Of a stretch of 64,000 nt of DNA, positions 24,193-36,000 are shown one piece after another. The stretch is from positions 5,848,134 through 5,912,133 of the forward strand of contig NC_033623.1 of NCBI RefSeq assembly GCF_001540865.1. Direction: 5' to 3'. The DNA comes from Ananas comosus. Lineage: Eukaryota; Streptophyta; Magnoliopsida; Poales; Bromeliaceae. Position 1 is the first letter of the stretch. Each line of letters opens with the position of its first letter. The notes below the pieces were generated by a model. It searched no databases. It was not told the origin of the DNA and saw nothing but the letters and a program-made list of their open reading frames with translations. The position numbers and the translations under genes are program-made.

Positions 24193-24990
24193 AAAGCAAA
24201 CATCGGTTGTACCAATTCAGCGTATTGAATCTGATGATAAACCACTTCTTTCGCCGCTCGAACAAATGACGCAGCATCGTAAAACTATTGCTGAATTAAT
24301 TAGTCCAAACCTACGTGAAGAACAAGGGAAAATAGTTTGGTACTGTTATCAATTATTAAATTGCTGCTATGTTTTATTATGTCACTTACTTGAGTTTTCT
24401 TGCTGTCTACTTTTGATTTATAAATATTTCTATATTATGTTTTATGTTGACTTAATTTGTCCAAATCCACTTGAAGAGCAAGAAAAAATGGAGTGATACT
24501 GTTATGTTTGCCTCTAGAAAGCAAACATTGATTGTACCGATTCAGCGTATTGAATCAGATGATAAACCACTTCTTTCGCCGCTTTAACAAATGACGAGGT
24601 ATCGTAAAACAATTGCCGAATTAATTAGTCCAAACCTACCTGAAGACCAAATAAGGAAATCAGTTTGATACTGTTATCACTTATTTAATTATTGCTATAT
24701 TTTATTATGTCGCTTACTTGATTTTTCTTGCATTCTACTTTTGATACATAAATGCTTCTATATTATGTTTTATGCTAAATTAAGTTGGCCAAACCTACCT
24801 AAAGAGCAAGAAAAAATGGAGTGATACTGTTATGCATGCCTCTAGAAAGCAAACCTCAATTGTACGGATTCAGGGTATTGAATCTAATGATAACCCACTT
24901 CTTTTGCCGCTTGAACAAATGACGAACCATCGCAAAACTATTTCTAAATTAATTAGTCCAAACCTACCCGAAGCAAATAAAGGAAAATAG
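24193..24990 (+). repeat. Tandem triplication of RPA exon 5 with its intron
   Basis: Copies start after CTCTAG acceptors at 24193, 24518 and 24846 (steps 325 and 328 bp), each with AAAGCAAAC and a frame like QRIESDDKPLLSPLEQMTQHRKTIAEL. Copy 2 has a TAA in place of a Glu/Gln codon. Copy 3 has several replacements. A fourth partial echo of the intron part is visible at 25000-25150. Confidence 0.88.
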
Positions 24991-25246
24991 TTTCATACTA
25001 TTATCAATTATGTCTTTCTTTATTATGTTTTATACTGAATTAATTTGTCCAAACCTAACTGAAGAGCAAAGAAATATGTAGTGCTACTGTTATCAATTAT
25101 TAAATTGCTGCTATGTTTTCTTATGTCGCTTACTTGACTTTTCTTGCTATTTACTTTTGAGATATACACGTTACTATGAAATTAATTCTTTCTGTATTGT
25201 TCTAAAATGTTAGGGTGCTAAATATACTTGCAAAGCCAAATTATTA

Positions 25247-27386
25247 TGTCACGACCCGACACCGTCAATTTGGACAGTTCGGGCCCAAAACAGACCCGCC
25301 GGACGGACAGAGTTTCCCCTGCCCGCCCGAAGCGTAACAAAGTCTATGCATACATATCCAACAAGAGATGTTAGCATTCAACATTGAGAGAGGCAATCAC
25401 AGATACAAGAGAATTTAAACTATCCATTACATCACTTGTTCACACACAAGAAACATTACATATTTCACTTGACTTCTCATACATACAACCAAAACGCCAT
25501 CCCTCAAATACATTACATTTCTTCACAAAAGGGTTTTACATATCATTCTTTTCTTTTTATACTCGAGGGTAGTGAGCTAATGCCGGTGATCCACTCTATC
25601 TACTGCGCGACGCCCTTGCCGCGATCCTCGACACACGCGCTCGAACTAGGCTCTGCAAAACAGGGTGTGAGAACTATTATCCATAGTTCCCAGTGGGTTC
25701 GGCCGCCGACCCCGCCGATTTTCCCACTAGGTCCAAGAAAGGCATAGAAACAATAAAGAGGTCAACATGTCAAAGGAATAATAGATATAACAATAAGCCT
25801 ACCTTGCTCATCCACATCTATATCATGCTCAAATGTGTAGCTATGCCTTTACCAATGATGCAATCATGTCAACAAGTATATGTTTAAGTTCTGTCATGTA
25901 TGCAAACTATATACGAAATGCCATGATCATGCCTATGTCAAATCCAAACGATTCGCCCGAAGGTCGAATCACTCGCCACACATACTGTCACGCGACCGTG
26001 ACCGTCTGCCGAGGGCGCACCGTAGTGACTCTCTCCCCCGTTCCAATCTCAATGTGATTCAACTCCGGAGCTCACTGCTTGGGAGGAGCGACCATCCACA
26101 AGCTATAACAGACAATGCGAGTATGATCAAGTCCTCTCATTCGAGGGCCACGGGAGTACCATATCCCTATCCTCACAAGGCATGCTTTGCTCAGGTCGGC
26201 CACATATGCATTAGTTTCCAATTCTCACAAGGTCATTGGTTTACATACTAGTTCTTCATGAATCTAGTCTATTCTTACATCATATTCACATGCATATGTC
26301 CACTAGCAATTCATACAACATGTACAAATATTTATATTGGCATCATATAAAAGTTCTCATGCAACATACATGTCCACATCTATCTCAACATCATGCAAAT
26401 AAATATTCCTACAAGTATCATGCAATCATGGATTATTATCCCTCACACTAAGCATGAAATTACCACAACTCATAGGATTCTCACTATTCTATGCATGATG
26501 ATATATGATCAATAAAAGTAGAACTTAGACATAGAATGAAACTCGGCTATTTCGGATAGCACCCCCCACCTCGTGATGTCGACACGAAGTGAATAGCCTA
26601 GCAGCGCAATTTACAGCCGTTGTTTTCTTCCAACTGCGACAAATGAAGCAAAAAATAGAATTTTCTTCACCTTGACCACCACCGGCTCAATGGAATCTCA
26701 ATCCGAATGATCCTCTGCGTCGGTTTTACCTTCAATTGCGGAAACATATGATCAATTGAGATTAAAACCTCTCATGATCAAGAGCTCTCTTTCAAAATCC
26801 TAGAGGTCACTATTGCAATAATACACTATATAAATTCATGATTCAAGCAAATAGCAACCTAACATTAACTAGGATTTCCATCAAGCTAGATTCTAAGAGA
26901 TTTAAACCCATCTCTAGCTATATGCCATTAGAGCCCATGAAACTTACCTTAAACAAGCTTTCTTCTCTAATCCAAGTGAAGAAGATGAAGAAAGTAGCTC
27001 AATTCCAAGCCTTCTTCTCTACCAAGCTTGCTTCACCACCAAGCAAATTCTAATTTTTCTTTCTTCTCTAATCCTCTCTTTGGTAAAGAGAACCAAAGAG
27101 AAAGAGAGGTCATAAAGTCAAAGAGAAAAAGAGAGAAAACCCACCCTCTCTCTCTCCTACGGTTTGGGTAAAAGGTCAAGGATTCACTCACACTCATAGG
27201 AAACTTGCCCTCCAAGTAAACCCTTGATTTGCACAATTACACTTTAGTCCCTCTCATAACATAGGGAGACTTGCCCTCCAAGTAAACTCTTTTACTTGCA
27301 CCATTACACCTTAGCCCCTCTCATTTGCACAATTTTATATATTTTTATTTACTCTTATTTCTCTATTACAAATTCGGTACACTACA
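25247..27386 (-). mobile_element. Family A solo LTR with TSD TATTA
   Basis: It starts TGTCACGACCCGAC and ends GGTACACTACA (reverse orientation), with TATTA at 25242-25246 and 27387-27391. It is 2140 bp with no internal region, so a solo LTR, and it splits the RPA-like gene. It carries the stem-loop at 25671-25689 and a 66-bp direct duplication near its 5' end (27195-27330). Confidence 0.92.
25671..25689 (-). promoter_or_regulatory. LTR stem-loop, minus-strand copy
   Basis: GAACTAT/ATAGTTC around a 5-nt loop. On the minus strand CTCACACCCTG and TTTTGCAG follow, with AG at 25654-25653, about 17 nt downstream. Confidence 0.5.
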
Positions 27387-28324
27387 TATTAACTGTTGAT
27401 ACAACATATGGTTGGTTGTACAAGGCATGTTACGATTGTAAAGGAGCAGTAAAGAATTACGACGAGAATTTTTGGTGCGGTCAATGTGGGAAAAACGAAC
27501 GCGCACGTATACCATGGTACAAATTTAGGATTAAAAACTTTCCATACTGTTGTTTAAGCAAGCCTATTTTGTTTGTCGCATTTGACTATTGTATCACTAA
27601 TACATTAGGTACAAACCGAATACTGTTGTTAAAGATGAAACCGAATCTGCAGATTTTATAATTTTTGGCAAGGTAGCACAGGATTTGAGACATATGCCTG
27701 CCCAGCAATTAGCAATTGCAACCAATTCAGACAGATTTATGCTACCACCTATTGTGAAAAATATTATTGGTCACTTTTATATTTTTCAAATATTGCCGGA
27801 TAATCGTCGGTCAAGTATGAATCTCACATCATTCCGTGTCACCAAAATATTTTCTACTGACTTAGAAGTCAAAGGAAAAAAAAAGAACACGCAGATAGTG
27901 TTCAAGAGATTGAAGAAGATGTTGTTGAAAGTTCAATTGCTGTTAAAGAAAACGATGACGCCATCGAAGAAATATCTCCAACCCAGTTACTACAGTCAAC
28001 GTAAGAATAATAGTATTAGTTATTAACCTGCTTTTCTGCCGGTTTCATATGTTAATGTATTTTATTTTTTCTCAGCAGTTCGCAATCAAGTGCAGCAATA
28101 TTTAATTCAAGGAAGCAAAAAAGAACTTTTAGGTAACAATATTTTGAACTTTACCATGTACTAATTCTATCATTTTACAAGTTCTTTTTTTCCTCCAATA
28201 AAAAATAATATGAATACTTTTTTTGTTATCACAATTGTGTTGAGCATTCTGAGTCGGAGGATGAATAAAGATGAGGTTCTTCATGCTGATTACGTTACTA
28301 TATATATATATATATATATATATA

Positions 28325-28722
28325 GGGATTTCTTATGAAAACTCGCCGTCGTTACTTCTCTTTTATAGTCATCACAGGTTTTTGGTTTGTCCTTGCAAAA
28401 ATTGCCTGCAATTGCATAGTTTTTTGGTTTTGGTTTTTACGAGAATTGCTGCAGCATGTGCAGGTGTATCTGGTTACTATAATATATATATATATGTATA
28501 TATATATGTATATATATATACATATATATATATACATATATATACATGTATATATATATATATAGCGAATTCTTATGAAGACTCGGCGTCGTTACTTCTC
28601 TTTGGCAGTCATCATAGGTTTTGGGTTTGTCCCTCGGATAATTGCCTGCAGTTGCATAGTTTTTTGGTTTTGGTCTTTAGGAACGTTCCTGCAGCATGTA
28701 CAGGTACATCTGGTTAATATAG
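28325..28722 (+). repeat. 240-bp direct duplication separated by TA microsatellite
   Basis: The segment starting TTCTTATGAA and containing CGTCGTTACTTCTCTTT, TTGCATAGTTTTTTGGTTTTGG and CAGCATGT occurs at 28328-28480 and 28568-28722. Each copy is preceded by a (TA)n tract. Small open frames here are artefacts of the TA repeat and duplication. Confidence 0.85.
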
Positions 28723-29670
28723 CTACGTGGTTATCTAATGCAGCCACTAATTGGTTCCTAATGCTCCTGCGACATAACTCTTTGCTGCTAAGAATAGACT
28801 ATGATGGAAAAGAATACGGACTTTTTGGATTATGTAAGCAACAAAAACAAACTGGGTTATAGAAAGCTGGACAAACTTTGTTATGTGTTCTTCTAGTTTA
28901 CTACTTAATTATGTGCTTGCTTTTTAATGTTTGTTTTTTCGGTCTGGAAGATTAACCGGTGTTTTATTCACTTTTTACCCTTTTTGATTTTGTTATCACA
29001 TTATTCTCCTCCGTACTATTGATATTACCATTCAGCAGTGTTTGAAAATGAAGTTTGGATATTTTATTGCCCTTCGTTATATTCATTGTCAGGTCCTTCC
29101 AAAAGTTATGCTGCATGTAATGTGAAAGCTTTTGTCTTTGTTGGATTCGTGAGGCTCTAAGTTTAGTTCCGATTAGTTCTAAACTTGGGAATTTTTTTTG
29201 GCCTGCGTTTCTTCTCAGTTTTCGATTTTTTTTTCCTAAGTGTCCTGTCTAAGAGCTTCTCATTTCTGAATTTTGCTTATCTGCTGTAAAGCAATACTAG
29301 ATTAAGATAGGTCAGAATTGAAGATTATTAATGCTTTTGTGGATTGACGACTGCTTTACTCCATTTTTTATGAATACTTAATACACACTGCCTACTATCT
29401 TAGTGATTTACTCCATTGACAGGAATTCATCTTTGGGTTCTTATATTGATTGATGATTGCCCTTTACTTATGTTTCCACGATTTCCCAGTTTAATTTTGC
29501 TTAAATTGTGTCACTTATTGCCTCATAGAGTACAAAGCTACACCTGATTAATTGATTTCATTTTTACTATAACATTTATCAGATCAAGGGTACTTCAGAT
29601 GGTATATAGAAGTGTTTAGGTAGATTCGTGGTGGGACATAATGTAGAGCCTTACTTTTTTCTCATGTATT

Positions 29671-29980
29671 TGAGAGTGGAGCTATAGAATGTCATATCTA
29701 GAGCATGTCTTGATTGGTAGAAGGCCCCTACGCACACAGGAGATGTTTTTGCTAAATTGTTAACTCTTTGTTTTCCTAATCTGGCATTTAACATTTAATT
29801 ACAACCATTAGGGACTGGTATTATTTGAGAGTGGAACTATAGAATATCATATCTAGAGCATGCCTTACTTGGTAGAAAACCCCTACGCACACAGGAGACG
29901 TTTTTGCTAAAATGTTAACTCTTTGTTCTCCTAATCTGGCATTTAACATTTGATTACAACCATTAGGGAATGGTATCTAA
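29671..29980 (+). repeat. 155-bp tandem duplication in Helitron 3' region
   Basis: TGAGAGTGGA(G/A)CTATAGAAT through CATTAGGGA(C/A)TGGTAT is present twice back to back (starts 29671 and 29826) with about ten differences. Confidence 0.88.
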
Positions 29981-30184
29981 TATTAATTTGCATTCAAATT
30001 TTAAATTGAATTTTAAAATAAATTTAAATTCTCATTTCGAACGTAAATTTTGTGAAGTTTGATTTCAATTTTTTTTTTGGTTTGATTTTGATATTTGAAT
30101 TTGCATTCAAAATTAAAATTTTAATTTAAAGTAATATTAATAGCTATAATAATTTACTATTGTATTATACTATTTTATTGTCTT

Positions 30185-30214
30185 CCCGCCGCATCGCGCG
30201 GGTCCCGTACCTAG
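30185..30214 (+). other. Helitron 3' terminus
   Basis: A CCCGC/GCGGG hairpin (30185-30202, 8-nt loop) is followed 8 nt later by CTAG and then T. A GC-rich hairpin just before CTRR is the diagnostic Helitron end. The Copia RNase H frame starts in register with the next bases, which fixes the boundary. Confidence 0.88.
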
Positions 30215-30392
30215 TATTGGATTAAGACATAGCTATGTAAAACAACTGATATCAGATGGCATAATTACCATTGATTTTGTAAGATCAAACCAAAATCTTG
30301 CGGATCCGTTGACTAAGGGACTTCCAAGAGAATTGATATTCAAGACATCAATTGGGATGGGTCTCAAGCCCATATTACAAAGTCACCAATGA
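30215..30392 (+). pseudogene. Copia RNase H C-terminus, cut by Helitron
   Basis: The frame reads LRHSYVKQLISDGIITIDFV, then SNQNLADPLTKGLPREL, ending LQSHQ and a stop at 30390-30392. This is the end of Ty1/Copia RNase H. The 5' part of the polyprotein was separated by the Helitron insertion and is not found on the left side within this window. The interval 30393-30975 is the untranslated part between pol and LTR, with no gene. Confidence 0.9.
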
Positions 30393-30975
30393 TGGAAACT
30401 CGACTTAACACTTGAAACATCATCAAGTCTTAAGTTCAATGAGCCAAAGTACATCATATAGAGTGTTTGCAAGTATTATAATATAAAATTTCCATCCCAA
30501 GTAAAGTGCTTGGTATCCATATTGAAAAGGGAAGGTTGAGCTAATAAAGTTCTTAATAGACTGTATTTACTGAAGTGTTAAATACGGGACACTTCTGGTA
30601 GAGTCTACCTATATGAATGTGAAGTGTGGCCGCTTCTAGGAGTTAAGGGCTTGACTCTAACAGCATTCATGAAACAGAATGCAGACACAAGGCCATAAAA
30701 GTGTCAGCAATAAAATAAAGTCTCAATTGATTATAAATTTCTATGTGTGAGATATGTCTAGTTAGTCGAAAATAATTGTTGGTTCAAAGCTTGTCTACCA
30801 TTCAATTATGACTAACTTTGAGGTGTTTTCACGAAGTGTAGGTTCAAGTTTTAATACACCTACACCTATGCATATGATTTTGTCAAGTTGTCAAGAATTT
30901 CGATTTTTGATTTTTGATTTTGTTTTATTTTTCATTTTGATGTATTTTTATGTATTTTAAAAATTGGTGGGGAAT

Positions 30976-31710
30976 TGTAAGAAAATTTTTAAAATAATAT
31001 ATTTTGTTTATTGATTTTTAGTGAATGGATGTGATCCTTAGTGAATGGATGTGATCCTTAGTGAATGGATGCAACCCTTAATGAATGGATGCAACCCTTA
31101 GTGAGTGGATGCAACCCTTAGTGAGTGGATGCAACTCTAATCAAAGGGTGTGATTCTTAGAGTGAAAGGATGTGACTTTTAGTAAAATGATATGACATGA
31201 AAAGACACATCTTTATAGTGTGTCTCTTCGAGTATATGTCCGTTGGAATTAATTCTTACATTCATTGAACTTGACTCATAAAACTAATTGGTAGTTATGA
31301 TCAAATAAAATGTCACAATTGAAGGGATACTTCATGAAACACCCGCTCATGAATAGTCACTTCATGAAGCACCCGTTTGTGGTCTATATAAGTCCACAGC
31401 GTTGGTTGCAGAAATAGAAGAAGAAACAGTTGAAGAGTTTAAGTCTCCATTCATAATAATTCCATTTCTATTTTCTTATTCATTTTGGCAACTTAATCGA
31501 GTGAGTGCTCAAAGGCTCAACTTCGTATGTGCAAACGTAGTTGAGGTTTATCCTTCATTGTATCCTGGGAGGTTGTTCGTTGACCCGGTGCACACCAAAT
31601 TGTTAGAACGGTGGGGACGGATTAAGCCTTAAGAAAAGTGGCATTGCTACACGCCTTAAAGCCTTTTTCATCTTTCTATTTCATACCTTTTTTCACTATC
31701 TGATCCAACA
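30976..31710 (+). mobile_element. Copia 3' LTR
   Basis: A purine-rich GGTGGGGAA polypurine tract precedes TGTAAGAAAATTTT at 30976. The end is taken at TGATCCAACA (31710). The LTR has a TATA box (GTCTATATAAGTC at about 31383), a 20-bp tandem repeat, and a leader open frame from 31402 that I do not treat as a gene. The TSD cannot be checked because the 5' end is missing. Confidence 0.7.
31021..31140 (+). repeat. Six exact-length 20-bp tandem units
   Basis: The unit is GTGAATGGATGTGATCCTTA, changing to GCAACCC in later units; six units fill 120 bp without an indel. Weaker copies continue to about 31195. They lie in the U3 region upstream of the TATA box. Confidence 0.95.
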
Positions 31711-32592
31711 TATAATAATTATTAAAAAAAATATAAGCAATAGGGTGGCGAAGACGATGATGTTAGTATCGTCCTTGCTGAGAGCGCAAAAAGTGTCGCA
31801 AAGAGGGCGGCTGGCGAAGGCGACGGCATTAGTGTTGTCCTTGTCGAGAACACGGGAGGCATCATAGAGGGGGGTGCTATATATAATATCAATACTAACA
31901 AAATAGTATTAGGAGGTCCCATATCTACCAATTTTGTGAACAAAATTATATTCAACTGTGATAGAATTAAAAAAAAAAAAAATGCCACCATTTTTGAACC
32001 TAACTAAATTCCAAATAATAAAACACATTAAAAAACATTTATTCTTAATAGTGGAAGAGGACTCTGTGGCACATGCACGAAGCTCATATTGAAAACTTCC
32101 ATGCCTCCTCCTCACCCCACCATTGCCTTGATCGACGACTCTACCATTGTTGCCTTCGGTGATGGCGACGTTGACAACGACAACGACCCTTTAGGCGGCG
32201 GCGGATGCCACGGTGTCTAGAAAAAAAGGTGAGGAAGAGAGACTATCATTTACAGAGAAGAAGGAAAAGAAAAGGAAAAAAATAAAGAAAGAGAATAGGT
32301 AAGTGTGGATGGGATGGTATAATTGATGACAAATTTATATGGCAGCAGGGAAAGAATTGGATGCATTAAGTGGAAGATCAACAGACGGGAAGGCAAAGGG
32401 TTGGAAGTTCAGATTTGAAGGTGAAAAAATAGACACATTAATTAGTATTTTATGGAAAAAGGAAGAGTTGCTACAAGTGAAAATAAAAAGAGAGAAGTAT
32501 TAAATAATGGGTCTCACAACCCACGATTAAGGCTAGCTTGTTATGTGGATTTAGGTTTGGAGATTAATAATAGTTTATAGATATAGATATAG
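31711..32592. other. Unassigned spacer
   Basis: About 880 bases with a short GGCGAAGACGATG-type repeat at 31745-31860. No protein match or terminal repeat is recognised. Confidence 0.45.
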
Positions 32593-33011
32593 GGGGTGTT
32601 TGGCCTAGCTTTTAAAAAGCGCTTTTGGGCTAAAAAGTGATTTTCGGCTCAATAGAGCGTTTGGCAACTCATTTTTAAAATCTGATTATGCTTTTTAGAA
32701 TCATAAAACTGATTTTGAAGGCCCAAAATCAGAAGCAGAAAAAAGCTGCTTCTTGAATCTGATTCTGATTTTAGATTTAAACTTCAAATTTTAATTTTAT
32801 TTTTAATTTCAATATTTAAATTTAATTTAAATTTTAAATTTTAAATTCTAAATTTAAAGTTTGAAAATTTAATTTTAATTTATATTTTTATATATTAAAA
32901 TTTATATTTTAAAATTCATATTTTAAAATTCATAATTATACATATTTTTAAATTTATATTAATATTTTTAAATTTTAAATTTCATAATTATTTTAAAATT
33001 ATGAAATTTAA
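32593..33011. mobile_element. AT-rich TE-like block abutting eL37
   Basis: It opens with GGGGGTGTTTGGCCTAGC and AAAAAGCGCTTTT and then becomes AAATTT-rich, as in MITEs with GTTTGG ends. The opposite terminal repeat is not found, so it may be truncated. It ends within about 20 bases of the eL37 leader and occupies the place of a core promoter. Confidence 0.45.
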
Positions 33012-33084
33012 AATACCGCTGGCGTCTTCAGAAGAAGAAGAAGAAGAAGGGGTAACCCAACGAGAACACCGCTGCCGATAACTG
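33012..33084 (+). other. RPL37: Probable eL37 5' leader
   Basis: A CCGCTGGCGTC stretch and a (GAA)n purine tract lead to TAACTG|GTAATG. The first 95-nt intron has a T-rich tract, CTAAC-type branch sequence and GGGGCAG acceptor. No TATA box is evident in the 60 bases upstream, where sequence is AT-rich without a clear motif. Confidence 0.5.
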
Positions 33085-36000
33085 GTAATGGCGCACCGAT
33101 CCCTCTCCTAACTCTAGATCTTTGTTTCTCCTTCTGTTCTGGAAACGCTAATGATGGCGCTTCTTCTTCGTCGGGGCAGGGGAAAGGGACGGGGAGCTTC
33201 GGTAAGCGGAGGAACAAGACGCACACGCTCTGCGTGAGGTGCGGCCGCAGGAGCTTCCACCTCCAGAAGAGCCGCTGCGCCTCCTGCGGCTATCCCGCCG
33301 CCCGTATCCGCAAGTGTGAGCGTCCCTCCCTCTATCTCTCTCTAGATCATATTCTAATCATTTTGATAGATTCCTTTGGATCCGGTAGCATCTGATGTAG
33401 TTACTTGTATTCTCATCTCTTGGATGCAAAGCTGGTGGATTGGATAATTTCTCTCTCTCTCTCTCTTTCTCTTTTCATTTTGTTTTTTTTTTTTTAATGG
33501 AAAATGCTTTTAGATACTTGATTATTTTGATATTGTCTGTAACTTGGGAGGTTATTGGATCTTATCTCTTAGCATTTGATTCCATGTGAGAGGATGGATG
33601 TGATGGATTTTTTCTTTTTTGTGTAGACCAGTTCTGTAAATGTTTGATTGATTAAAAAAAAACAAAAAATTACTGTTATATGGGAAAAGATACTGGATAT
33701 TCCTAGAGAGTTGATGCCGGTTGTATGATTTGATTTTGATTTTCTGCTGGTTGTATGTTTTAGGACTGGAATTTTTCTAAATTTTAAATATTTCACTGTA
33801 GGAAGACACTTTAAGTATCCTTTTTAGCTTATGTAATTGTAATATCTCTTCTGTTTACTTTATAAACCTTTTGCTGATGCTGTGGTGTTAGGGTGGTGAT
33901 TGATATCAACTTAGCCCCTGTGATGTAAATGATTAATACCTTTCTTTACAAGATATTACAGTGATGAACTTAGTTAAATTGTTTAGTTCTATTTTTGTAG
34001 TGAACTTAGTCAAATTGTTTAGTTCTATGTTAGGGATAACCTGATAGCATGCTTCTGGAAGTTATTGGATCATTTGAGCTCCTTTGCAGTCGCGCATTAA
34101 TTATTTGAGTCTGACTGACTCCATGATTTGTTTTCCTTATAGGTTTTATGGGGCACATCAGGACAATGCAACTTATTTTAAAATCCTTGTCCAAGGCCAC
34201 TGGATAATTAACTTGACCCTAGATAGTTAACTTGCCTAAAATATTCAGATTGTGAAAACTCATTTGTTTGATGAGCACATATGACTAATCTGAAGTAAGC
34301 TGATGGTATGCACAGATACCTTTTGACTTTGTCTTTCAGAAAGGCACAGCAAAAGGTAGGCCACGAGCCTGCTCAAACTTTCTGATTCGAGTTTTTAAAC
34401 TTCACTTCTCAAGTGTTATTCTTTCCTCTGCTTGTTATAGATTCTATTAGTTTGTTCAAAAGTATTGTTGTTGATTGTACTTTTGGGTCTAAGTTACAAA
34501 AATATCAAATTAGTTTTGACCTCTCATTCATATTAGGTTGTACCACCTTTATATGCTAAGTCTTAAATTTCTTTTCAACTAGGACTTATAGAATATAAAC
34601 TGTTGGGAACTGGATGAATCGTCCGTCATGCGCTACTAACAAAGATGCACGAAAAATAGAGAAAATCGAATGAACGGTAAAAGAAATAAATGCAGAAAGA
34701 AGAAACCAAGATTTACGTGGTTTGGCAATTGCTTACGTCCACAGGAAGAGCGACAGAGATGTATTCCACTATATGAAGCAATAGAAGTACAATCTTACAC
34801 CTTATGTCTTCTTCGAATAAAAACCAAGAGCCTTATGGTGAATCCCACCTTTCTCTTGTTCCAACGAAAACTCCAAGAAAATACCGAAAAAGCTTTTCGT
34901 AAAATCGAGAAGACCAAATTAGAGAAGTATAGAAAACTCTAACCAAAATCCTTTATGCCGTTGCTTCGAAGAATCCGAACCGCTCAGGCAATTTGGTCGA
35001 GAACCGCCGCTCCGTGATGCAGCAAATAAATCTCGTTTTATTTTCGAATGCAATTTTCTTTTATTTTGTAGGTTTGTGTTTGATTCGGACTTAAATCATT
35101 TAGTTTTAGTTGATTTGGCTAACCCAAAAAAACAATTTCCCAAAAAGAAGCCTTTGAAATTTCCAAAATTCCTTCGTTTTCTATGCATGACTCTTGGATG
35201 ACTGTGTTGTGTTGAAAACGAAAAGACAATAATTTATTATCGGAGGGCTCTCAATACTATAAATACATGGTTTTTGAAGCCTTAAGATATAATTTTAGAT
35301 GAATAGAAAATTCTACTCACTCTTTATCCTTGGTGTTCTACTTTCCGGTGAGATCATCGACGCTTCTTCCTCGCGCCGAGATCTTCTTCCTCGACTTGAT
35401 CGTTGTCACTTCTTCCTCGTGACAAGATCGGCTTCTACTTCTACCTCTCCTTTGCTTCCAAGTTACTACTTTATCTTCTTCTTCCCCGTTGTCGAAGTTC
35501 TACTCGTGGTGTACCGCCCTCCTCGTCGATCGTGGACCCTCCGCAATCGTGTGAACGGTACACATTTTGTATCTCTCATTTCCTGATATTCTATTATTCC
35601 CTTTCAATCTAGCCTTCCACCATTACCAACCATATTTGCCAAACAACCAAACCTAAAACTTTAAATCCGATAAAGCCGAATTTACCTTTTGGAACTATTA
35701 TATGTATTTTCAGTTAGTTGTTATTATCTTATATATCGAAGGTTTATCATCATCTTAGTATTGCTTCAATTCTATTTTAATTTTTGTCTTGCTGAGATTT
35801 TTGCTTCCTTGCTTTAATTATAGTAAAGTTCGCCTGAATCGATAAATTGAACCTAGTTTATTTTAAGAAATACCTTTAAACAAAAGCAAACTTGAAAATT
35901 CAATTTTGACAACCTCTCGGTTTGCATCACTTCGCTGCCAACTTCAATCCGTTGCATGCGTGTGGAAGCCACGCACCTTGAAGCACTACCGTACGGCTTC

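Larger units (their letters stand above)
23238..28017 (+). pseudogene. RPA1-like (RPA70) gene of Helitron, multi-exon, interrupted
   Basis: Exons readable by splice sites: 23238-23480 (MQATVRKYDAEHF, EGTVYIFENFNV; N-terminal OB-fold of DUF223 type), 23612-23708, 23800-23930 (VTLWDKFA and GPVAIVLASM; OB-fold), 24022-24112 (ASRLYLNLEIPEV) and 24193-about 24345. The C-terminal zinc-ribbon exon follows at 27392-27530 (WLYKACYDC ... FWCGQCGK), then 27600-28017 (VKDETESADFIIFGKVAQ, LPPIVKNIIG). RPA-like proteins bind single-stranded DNA; plant Helitrons often carry such a captured gene, presumably to help strand displacement. A solo LTR (25247-27386) sits in the intron before the zinc-ribbon exon. 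Exon 5 is triplicated. The first exon runs into a stop before a donor is evident, so expression is doubtful. Confidence 0.83.
17763..30214 (+). mobile_element. Helitron-derived block with defined 3' end
   Basis: The right end is a Helitron terminus (hairpin and CTAG at 30185-30214). The block encodes a PIF1-type helicase C-terminus and an RPA-like protein, the gene pair known from plant Helitrons. Non-coding stretches repeat inside it: 17765-18180 resembles 29210-29500 (shared TTACTCCATTGACAGGAATTC and TTCTCATTTC segments). This suggests two overlapping or tandem Helitron copies. The Rep endonuclease domain and the 5' TC end are not seen, so left limits are uncertain. Two family A solo LTRs (18919-21925 and 25247-27386) are nested in it. 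Confidence 0.75.

Noticed and set aside
28271..28717. Open frames with YIYIYI runs
   Set aside because: They are translations of (TA)n microsatellites joined to a 240-bp duplication.
31402..31632. Open frame MVAEIEEETVEEF
   Set aside because: It begins just after the TATA box of a Copia LTR in its transcribed leader. No homologue is known to me and the frame crosses the R/U5 region.
34670..34942. Open frame at the left end of the Copia element
   Set aside because: It lies in the LTR, is antisense to the element and recurs in altered form in the other LTR.
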